Assembly (NCBI GenBank): GCA_020350305.1
Contig: CP070709.1
Coordinates: 953,974-965,847, forward strand
Source: Candidatus Bathyarchaeota archaeon
Lineage (GTDB): Archaea; Thermoproteota; Bathyarchaeia; Bathyarchaeales; Bathyarchaeaceae
DNA: 11,874 nucleotides
Reading direction: 5' to 3'
This document shows, in pieces, positions 6,971 through 11,874 of this stretch. The translations under genes and the position numbers were made by a program. The notes under the pieces are model-generated. The model had not been told where the DNA came from, did no database searches, and saw only the letters and a list, made by a program, of their open reading frames with translations. Within the stretch, counting starts at the first letter, position 1. Each line of letters begins with the position of its first letter.

Positions 6971-7681
6971 ATGCCAAAGCCTTCTTCCAACCCCTTTCTA
7001 TTTGTCGGCAAGACTGTTAGTGACGACTATGGACGTCAAATTGGGCGAATCGCATCATTTATCGTTAGTCCAGATGGGCGAGTTAATACAGTTTTTGTCG
7101 AGCATGGAGACGGAGAATTTCTTCGCTACCCAAACACTCAGTTCAAAGTGAATGGTAGCAACATCATAATCTTACCCTCTGTTAAATTGAAAGTGAAGAC
7201 ACTCTGCGATGAGATACCGCTAATCTGGCGAAAAGATCAAGCGTTGAAAGAACTCTCAGAAAAGAAACGTGTCTCAACGGAGATGTTTGATGATATCCAT
7301 AAAAGCTTTGAAGGTGCGTTGAGTCAACTGAAAGCAGATGCACAAGCCACAATAGATGATATAGATGAACAGATCAAGAAATGTGCTCAGCAGGTTAACG
7401 ATCTTCACTCAGCTTTGGTAAACCTGGAAATTGAACGTGAAATTGGCAGAATTGATGGCGAATCATATCAAACAGCTATGGGTATGATACAGCGAGGTTT
7501 GAAACAGGTCAATGCTGAAAAGACTGATCTTGACGCAATGAAAAGCAAACTATCTAACATAGTTCTTGGAGATACATCTGTGACTTCAGTAGAGAAGGAG
7601 ACGGAAAAAGAAGCCCCAGATCCTCAGACTACAACTCTTCCCGAACCACCAGTTGTAGTTCACGTGAAACCGAGTTCTTGA
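6971..7681 (+). CDS. cdvA: Cell division protein CdvA
   Basis: The 236-residue protein has an N-terminal PRC-barrel-like domain (about 8-75: FLFVGKTVSDDYGRQIGRI, VNTVFVEHGDGEFLRYP). A long coiled coil follows (about 88-198), then an acidic linker and a short C-terminal tail, LPEPPVVVHVKPSS. In Sulfolobus CdvA binds membrane and DNA, marks mid-cell and recruits CdvB by lending a beta strand from its C-terminal ESCRT-III-binding peptide to the CdvB winged helix. The PVVVHV stretch here fits such a strand. In-frame starts at 6944 (TTG), 6947 and 6956 exist, but GGTGA at 6962-6966 lies four bases before ATG 6971, and the product then begins MPKPSSNPF. The gene follows the short ESCRT-III gene by 36 bases and precedes cdvB by 30. 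Confidence 0.9.
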   Translation: MPKPSSNPFLFVGKTVSDDYGRQIGRIASFIVSPDGRVNTVFVEHGDGEFLRYPNTQFKVNGSNIIILPSVKLKVKTLCDEIPLIWRKDQALKELSEKKRVSTEMFDDIHKSFEGALSQLKADAQATIDDIDEQIKKCAQQVNDLHSALVNLEIEREIGRIDGESYQTAMGMIQRGLKQVNAEKTDLDAMKSKLSNIVLGDTSVTSVEKETEKEAPDPQTTTLPEPPVVVHVKPSS

Positions 7682-7711
7682 AATCCGACACAGACAGGAT
7701 GGGCGGGGACG

Positions 7712-8566
7712 GTGTTCAAGAAGGTTTTTCGCTCCCCTCCACTTGAAGATCGTATTCTTCAAGCAATAAGAAAACTAAAGATTCAACATGTCAGACTGGA
7801 AAAGGTAAGTTTTAGATTACGCCAAAGGGACAGAATACTATTTGCAAAATGCACTATGGCAATAAGAAATCAAAATCAAGAGCGGGCAATGATTTTTGCC
7901 AACGAATCCGCTGAAGTTAGAAAACTGATTACTATCGTCGTGCAAACCGACCTAGTAATAGAACGAGTAATTCTAAGACTTGAAACCATCAAAGAATTGA
8001 ACATCATAATGGTGGATCTAAAACCTGCACTTAAAATCCTTGAAAATGTCACAAAATGTATTGATGGAATAATGCCTGATGTTTCATCTGAACTAGAAAA
8101 GGTGAACGATGCCATCAGTGAGACTCTAGTTACAACCAACATCAGTTCTCCGCATCTGACCATGCCACTCGAAGTAAAAACCCCTGGTGGTGAAAAAATA
8201 CTTGAAGAAGTCTCCAAGCTTCTTGAGCAAAGGTTAAAGGAGAAGCTTCCTGAACCGCCTGTCTCCGTCACTGTCACAGAGAAAATTGAACCTGTAAAAA
8301 GTCCAAAACAAATGGTTGCCCTTGCCACAGGCTGTTCAGAAGTTTATAGAGAAAAAGACCCTCAAACCTGTGTGGAAATGAAACGCGTTTCATTCACAAT
8401 TCAGCAGTCGTCATCACTGGAGGACGCACTACTGGATTATATTAAGAGTCATGAAAATCAAATTGATGTCAATCAATGCGCGTTAGAATTGAATATCTCG
8501 TCTGAAGATGTGGAGAAGGCCTTAGAAAATCTGGGCGCGCAGAGAAAGATAAGAGTTGAACAGTGA
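7712..8566 (+). CDS. cdvB: ESCRT-III protein CdvB with C-terminal winged helix
   Basis: This 284-residue protein has the basic ESCRT-III core (MFKKVFRSPPLEDRILQAI; FRLRQRDRILF; ERAMIFANESAEVRKL). A MIM2-like segment KLPEPPVSVTV occupies 178-188. A C-terminal winged helix follows (about 231-284: SSLEDALLDYIKSHENQIDV, LNISSEDVEKALENL, then KIRVEQ). This layout is that of the CdvB recruited by CdvA; the winged helix is the expected CdvA-binding site and the MIM2 peptide the CdvC-binding site. The only in-frame start after the cdvA stop codon is GTG 7712, preceded by a weak GGCGGGG. It is in the same frame as cdvA, with one TGA between them. cdvC follows after six bases, and the stop region GTGATC also serves as its Shine-Dalgarno, so the two are probably translationally coupled. 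Confidence 0.9.
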   Translation: MFKKVFRSPPLEDRILQAIRKLKIQHVRLEKVSFRLRQRDRILFAKCTMAIRNQNQERAMIFANESAEVRKLITIVVQTDLVIERVILRLETIKELNIIMVDLKPALKILENVTKCIDGIMPDVSSELEKVNDAISETLVTTNISSPHLTMPLEVKTPGGEKILEEVSKLLEQRLKEKLPEPPVSVTVTEKIEPVKSPKQMVALATGCSEVYREKDPQTCVEMKRVSFTIQQSSSLEDALLDYIKSHENQIDVNQCALELNISSEDVEKALENLGAQRKIRVEQ

Positions 8567-8572
8567 TCAGTT

Positions 8573-9733
8573 ATGAGTGCATCTCAAGAACTTGAAAAAG
8601 CAGCTAAGAACTACGCAATTGAAGCCATCCGCCTTGATAAACAGGGCGCCAAAGGAATGGCTATCACCATGTATCAGAAAGCCATTGAAACCCTCTTAAA
8701 ACTTGCTCAGCTATACCCTGACTACAACTTGAACAAAGTCTACATTCAGCGGGCAATGGCATATCAAGAGAGAGTGAAGGCTCTGCAAGGTGTTGGGCCT
8801 ATGGAGCCACGGGGAGAACAGAAACCAGGCGTAACAGCAACGCCTTCACAAGGAGAGAAAGTAAGTTACGATGAGCTTGTGCTGAAAGAAAAACTCGATG
8901 TAAGATGGGGGCAAGTTGTGGGTTTAGAGACGGCAAAGAAGGCAATTAAAGAAGCAATCGTTTATCCAGTTCAGAGGCCTGACTTGTTCCCGTTAGGCTG
9001 GCCAAGAGGAATCCTTCTGTTCGGTCCACCTGGATGCGGAAAAACATTGCTAGCTGCGGCTGTGGCGACAGAGATTGATGCAGCGTTCATCTCAGTGGAC
9101 GCCGCGTCTATCATGTCAAAGTGGCTAGGAGAAGCGGAACAAAATGTTGCTAGACTCTTTGGCTCGGCAAGAAAATCAGCTAACGAGGGACATCCCGCCA
9201 TAGTCTTCATCGATGAACTTGATTCACTAATTGGAATGCACTCAAACGAGGTTGGAGGCGAAACTAGGGTGCGTAATCAATTCCTTAAAGAAATGGATGG
9301 TATAGTAGACAAGGGTAAAAATCTCCATATGTATGTAATTGGAGCCACAAACAAGCCGTGGGCTCTGGATTGGCCGTTCATAAGAAGATTTCAGAAACGA
9401 ATTTTGGTTCCCTTACCTGACCATTCTGCGCGTTTGGGAATGTTCAAGCTCTACTCCACTCAGCTAAAACTGGCATCAGACATAGACACGCATGGACTAG
9501 CTAGATTTTCTGAGGGATTTTCTGGAAGTGACCTACGTGACGTGTGTCAGTCAGCGCACCTTAAGGTTATTGGAGAGCTTTTTGAATCTGGTCAAGCAGA
9601 TGATAAACAGGCTCAGCCAAGATCAATATCTATGGACGACTTTAAGCATATTCTGGAAGAAAGAAAGCCAAGCGTTTCGGTGGATATGGTGGCTAAATAC
9701 AACCGTTGGTTTGAAGCATTTAAGGCGCTTTAG
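8573..9733 (+). CDS. cdvC: CdvC, Vps4-type AAA+ ATPase of ESCRT-III
   Basis: The 386-residue enzyme uses ATP to remodel or disassemble ESCRT-III polymers during division. Residues 1-75 form a three-helix MIT domain (LEKAAKNYAIEAIRLDKQG... AMAYQERVKAL), which reads MIM peptides of the two ESCRT-III proteins encoded upstream. After a linker (76-98) the AAA+ module contains Walker A GPPGCGKT (151-158), the pore-loop region MSKWLGEAE (181-189), Walker B IVFIDE (210-215), sensor-1 Asn260 in GATNKPW, and arginine fingers Arg271-Arg272. All catalytic residues are present. Length is typical for CdvC/Vps4. ATG 8573 lies six bases after the cdvB stop, with GTGATC as ribosome-binding site. It is the last gene of the cluster. 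Confidence 0.95.
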   Translation: MSASQELEKAAKNYAIEAIRLDKQGAKGMAITMYQKAIETLLKLAQLYPDYNLNKVYIQRAMAYQERVKALQGVGPMEPRGEQKPGVTATPSQGEKVSYDELVLKEKLDVRWGQVVGLETAKKAIKEAIVYPVQRPDLFPLGWPRGILLFGPPGCGKTLLAAAVATEIDAAFISVDAASIMSKWLGEAEQNVARLFGSARKSANEGHPAIVFIDELDSLIGMHSNEVGGETRVRNQFLKEMDGIVDKGKNLHMYVIGATNKPWALDWPFIRRFQKRILVPLPDHSARLGMFKLYSTQLKLASDIDTHGLARFSEGFSGSDLRDVCQSAHLKVIGELFESGQADDKQAQPRSISMDDFKHILEERKPSVSVDMVAKYNRWFEAFKAL

Positions 9734-9739
9734 CCCTTG

Positions 9740-9846
9740 AGAGGCCGTTGGATAGGTTTGGAGCAACTCCGTTTTCTCCCCTGATATGCTGGAAAAACTC
9801 TCCTTTCTCTTCAGCATACCCTGCTCCAAATCCCAAAAAGGCCTCT
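9740..9846. repeat. Nested inverted repeat between cdvC and ubiX
   Basis: Three arms nest in order. AGAGGCC (9740-9746) pairs with GGCCTCT (9840-9846). GGTTTGGAGCA (9755-9765) pairs with TGCTCCAAATCC (9822-9833) with one bulged T. TATGCTG (9785-9791) pairs with CAGCATA (9812-9818). The whole folds into one long, interrupted hairpin of about 107 bases, six bases after the cdvC stop. It sits between convergent genes but lacks a T run, so it is not a simple terminator. It could be a small structured RNA or a mobile palindromic repeat. Confidence 0.6.
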
Positions 9847-9946
9847 ATTAACGCCTACCCAAGCCTGAAAAGCTTCTTGACGACTGAGGAAAACGCCCCG
9901 CTTCTTTCTTGATCAACATTCCCTTTGGGGATGAACCAAAAGCGAA
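9847..9946. other. Remaining intergenic bases before ubiX 3' end
   Basis: I see no gene here. A small hairpin ATTCCC-TTT-GGGGAT lies at 9918-9932, 15 bases from the ubiX stop codon; it could help end transcription from either side but has no T tract. Confidence 0.3.
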
Positions 9947-10513
9947 TTAGCTTTCTAGCCACCTTTTAGTAAGAGTGTGTTTTATTCCCAAGAGATTCAA
10001 AACTTTTCCAACTACAAAAGCCACAAGATCGTCTATGGTCTTAGGTTCGTGATAGTAAGCGGGCATTGCTGGAACAATTGTGACGTTTTCCTCCGCGAGT
10101 TCCAGCAAGTTGCGTAAATGAATAGCACTCAAAGGGGTTTCACGAGGGACGATAATCAGTTTTCGTTTTTCTTTTAACGTAACATCTGCAGCTCTTAGAA
10201 TGATGTTGTCGGAGTATCCATGAGCTATTCCTGCCAGCGTTTTCATGCTACAAGGAATGATCACCATTCCATCCGTTTTGAATGATCCGCTCACGATTGG
10301 AGCACTCCAATCATCCATGTCATAAACGTAGTTAGCTAGTTTTTTGAGGTTACTCTTTGAGGTGTCAAGTTCATGTTCAATTACTTTTTCCCCGGCTTTG
10401 CTAATTACAAGGTGAGTTTCAACGTTTTTGCTCCGTAACACTTCCAACATGCATTTGCCATAAATGACCCCACTGGCTCCGGTTATGGCCACTATTAATC
10501 GCAAGTTGTGCAC
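9947..10513 (-). CDS. ubiX: UbiX-type flavin prenyltransferase
   Basis: The family joins a dimethylallyl group to FMN, making the prenyl-FMN cofactor of UbiD-type decarboxylases. The 188-residue sequence shows the FMN-binding start LIVAITGASGVIYG, the GSFKTDGMVIIPCSMKTLAGIAHGYSDN segment (pieces GSFKTDGM and IIPCSMKTLAGIA), RAADVTLKEKRKLIIVPRETPL, and the C-terminal AMPAYYHEPKTIDDLVAFVVGK. All are hallmark regions and the length is typical. GTG 10513 is only three bases after the ftr stop codon. However TTG 10504 gives the more usual N-terminus MRLIVAITGASG and has AGGTG six bases before it, so the true start may be there (185 residues). No ubiD gene is in the window. The near overlap with ftr implies one transcript, though no direct metabolic link between them is obvious. 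Confidence 0.95.
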   Translation of the reverse strand: MHNLRLIVAITGASGVIYGKCMLEVLRSKNVETHLVISKAGEKVIEHELDTSKSNLKKLANYVYDMDDWSAPIVSGSFKTDGMVIIPCSMKTLAGIAHGYSDNIILRAADVTLKEKRKLIIVPRETPLSAIHLRNLLELAEENVTIVPAMPAYYHEPKTIDDLVAFVVGKVLNLLGIKHTLTKRWLES

Positions 10514-10516
10514 CTG

Positions 10517-11440
10517 CTATGCCAGTTGTAATACTTCTTTAAGATAAGCTCGGAACGGACCGAGCTTTCCTCCATAGTTACCAGCCGAGATTCTAACGAC
10601 TCCTGGAACTTTCACTGCTGCTTCTATCCCTTCGGCCATCGCTTTCTTGACAGAACTGGAATTCAAACCATTTATGACGATTTCGTAAACGCTGTTCACG
10701 TTGTCTGGAACCTGCGAGTCAGGCACAATTTTCTTCAGTCCCGGACAGAGCGGGTGATTCGTCGATGCTCTGAGTTTGTAGTTCATTGAGCCTGATTTGG
10801 ATCCAGATCCGCATATACCTCCAGGGAATGGTAATATGACTCCTTCAGCTCTCTGGTTGATAGCCTTTACCCCTTCCTCCGCCGCTTTAAGACAGGAATC
10901 ACGACTTTCCGCTAGAATCAAAAAGTTCCCCCCTGCAACGGCCTTCATGACGCCAAAGCGATCTTCCACTACGAATTCTCCCTCCATGACTGGAATGCGC
11001 CAAACATCACGTCCTGCAACTACATCTTTTTTTTGAAATCCGTCACCGAAAAGGCGAAGGCTTCGTCCCACTTTCAATCTTCTTTTAGCCTTGGGCAGTG
11101 CGTCGAAAGCCGCGGTCGTAGGACAGGTCATGACACATTGACTTATCCTTAGGCTCATCTGGGTCTTCAATTCCCTCCGTGTCCTGTGGTAAATTTGGAT
11201 CACCGCTCCAACTCGTCCATCCGGAGTTTTATTGGATGGAGCGACATCTTCTATTCCGGCTTCTGCTGGAGACATGATTATTGAAGCAGCGAATCCTGTT
11301 GCCATGCCCGCTGCTGTTAACGCCCATTTCTTGTTGTGAGCTGTTATCAGAATTCTTCCAGCCCACATCGGAAACATCTCGGCGAATGTGTCGTCAATTA
11401 AACATCCTTCATAAGTGAATGTGTCGAATTTTTCTGTCAT
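10517..11440 (-). CDS. ftr: Formylmethanofuran--tetrahydromethanopterin N-formyltransferase
   Basis: Ftr moves the formyl group between methanofuran and tetrahydromethanopterin, the second step of CO2 reduction to the methyl level (or the reverse). The 307-residue product is close to the usual length of about 297. It begins MTEKFDTFTYEGCLIDDTFAEMF, where IDDTFAEMF matches the conserved N-terminus. It continues with LITAHNKKWALTAAGMATGFAASIIMSPAEAG (pieces LITAHNKKW and GFAASIIMSPAEAG) and carries FPGGICGSGSKSGSMNYKL near 205-223. It ends with GPFRAYLKEVL. ATG 11440 is chosen because the family begins close to it. GGAGG lies 11 bases upstream, rather far, and TTG 11446 is five bases from it, so a six-base-longer start is possible. 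It is a cytosolic enzyme and leads the pair with ubiX. A recombinase remnant sits immediately upstream and supplies its leader. Confidence 0.95.
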   Translation of the reverse strand: MTEKFDTFTYEGCLIDDTFAEMFPMWAGRILITAHNKKWALTAAGMATGFAASIIMSPAEAGIEDVAPSNKTPDGRVGAVIQIYHRTRRELKTQMSLRISQCVMTCPTTAAFDALPKAKRRLKVGRSLRLFGDGFQKKDVVAGRDVWRIPVMEGEFVVEDRFGVMKAVAGGNFLILAESRDSCLKAAEEGVKAINQRAEGVILPFPGGICGSGSKSGSMNYKLRASTNHPLCPGLKKIVPDSQVPDNVNSVYEIVINGLNSSSVKKAMAEGIEAAVKVPGVVRISAGNYGGKLGPFRAYLKEVLQLA

Positions 11441-11442
11441 TT

Positions 11443-11665
11443 TCAACTGGGCCTCCAAGGTTTCTTTTTACGAAACAGCTTATAGCTCATTTGACCGTGC
11501 TTCAAATCTGTTACGTATTCAAACCCAGATTCTATTAATGTTTGCGCCTCTTCTAGTGTTGTTGTAGCCTTGCTAACATATTCGTCTTTGTTTCCAGTTT
11601 TCAGCAACTTCACATAAATCTGGGTTGAAGTTATGCTTCGGTGTCCAAGTCGATTCATAACTATA
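11443..11665 (-). pseudogene. Tyrosine recombinase/integrase, C-terminal remnant
   Basis: The frame reads VMNRLGHRSITSTQIYVKLLK, which is the last catalytic stretch of a tyrosine recombinase. LGHRS carries the conserved His of the box-II region and TQIYV the presumed nucleophile Tyr. After it comes a tail (EEAQTLIESGFEYVTDLKHGQMSYKLFRKKK) like that of many archaeal integrases. About 70 residues remain; the DNA-binding domain and the first catalytic Arg are missing. Going upstream, homology stops near 11665, just before the inverted repeat at 11675-11698, beyond which the frame is AT-rich and meaningless (MIVIVYYTYII). The stop codon overlaps the ftr leader, two bases before the ftr ATG. It is most likely the scar of an integrated element, cut when the adjacent inverted-repeat unit arrived or by a deletion. 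Confidence 0.75.
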
Positions 11666-11674
11666 ATATAAGTA

Positions 11675-11698
11675 TAGTAAACTATTACAATCAATAGT
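11675..11698 (+). repeat. 24-bp inverted repeat, left copy
   Basis: This begins TAGTAAACTATTAC and ends AATCAATAGT. It is the exact reverse complement of 11851-11874. It contains an internal dyad, ACTATT and AATAGT with a six-base spacer. Confidence 0.8.
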
Positions 11699-11850
11699 TA
11701 ATGAAACCTTCATCTTTACCTCACTCCTAGCGACCTTATGGGTGGGGGAATGTCGTAAGTAGTTGAGACAAAGGTTACGGGCTAACAGCGATTTCGCTCC
11801 CAAACAATTTTCAAACGCTACAAAAAGCCCTTGCATGCAATATGAAAGCG

Positions 11851-11874
11851 ACTATTGATTGTAATAGTTTACTA
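11851..11874 (-). repeat. 24-bp inverted repeat, right copy
   Basis: This begins ACTATTGATTGT and ends AATAGTTTACTA, the exact reverse complement of 11675-11698. It stops at the last base of the window, so it may extend further. Confidence 0.8.

Larger units (their letters stand above)
11675..11874. mobile_element. 200-bp unit with perfect 24-bp inverted ends, MITE-like
   Basis: Two perfect 24-bp inverted repeats bound 152 bp with no recognisable gene. The only long frame through it (11836-11573, minus) merely runs into the recombinase remnant and matches nothing I know. Size, exact inverted ends and lack of a gene suggest a non-autonomous miniature element, or the end of a larger element running past the window. 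A target-site duplication cannot be checked, because the right end is the window edge. An invertible segment or an assembly fold-back artefact are alternatives. Confidence 0.45.

Noticed and set aside
9740..9846. H/ACA guide RNA
   Set aside because: The nested hairpin is suggestive, but neither strand has an ACA box at the right distance, and no K-turn is evident.
11573..11836. 87-residue frame on the minus strand through the inverted-repeat unit
   Set aside because: It overlaps the recombinase remnant in another frame and looks like random coding; no conserved motif.
11675..11874. Possible CRISPR repeats (24-bp units with a dyad)
   Set aside because: There are only two copies, in opposite orientation and 152 bp apart; CRISPR repeats are direct and regularly spaced.

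Overview
The window looks archaeal, most likely from the TACK group. It carries a Cdv/ESCRT-III division cluster that includes CdvA, an archaeal Lhr-type helicase, an intron-bearing tRNA, a UPF0282 metallo-beta-lactamase protein, TATA-box promoters (one leaderless) and formylmethanofuran:H4MPT formyltransferase (Ftr). Cdv division genes together with an H4MPT C1 enzyme would fit Bathyarchaeia or a relative. That placement is inference from gene content only.

Layout. 1-783: 3' part of a UPF0282 MBL-fold hydrolase gene (+). 889-998: tRNA-Gly(CCC) (-) with a short intron in the D-loop. 999-1559: a gene-free, A-rich stretch with an imperfect repeat, ending in a strong TATA box for an Lrp/AsnC regulator (+, to 2042). 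A stem-loop terminator separates it from a convergent pair on the minus strand: the Lhr-type helicase (5679-2767) followed by a DUF1028 Ntn-hydrolase-like gene that appears to start at ATT. 5839-6075: a small two-helix membrane protein (-).

6190-9733: the centrepiece, a four-gene plus-strand cluster. In order it encodes an ESCRT-III protein without a winged helix, CdvA (PRC-barrel plus coiled coil), CdvB (ESCRT-III plus C-terminal winged helix) and CdvC (MIT plus Vps4-type AAA+ ATPase). By analogy with Sulfolobus, CdvA marks the division site, recruits CdvB and the other ESCRT-III proteins, and CdvC remodels the polymer through MIT-MIM contacts. Two similar 25-bp elements exactly 50 bp apart flank the cluster's TATA-like box.

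9740-9846: a nested inverted repeat between the convergent cdvC and ubiX genes. 9947-11440: ubiX and ftr (-), nearly touching. 11443 to about 11665: the C-terminal remnant of a tyrosine recombinase abutting ftr. 11675-11874: a 200-bp unit bounded by perfect 24-bp inverted repeats, the last of which ends on the final base of the window.

The most unusual points are the four-gene cdv layout with a proline-rich motif shared by CdvA and CdvB, the repeat-flanked cdv promoter, the D-loop tRNA intron, the ATT start, and the recombinase remnant next to a 200-bp inverted-repeat unit.
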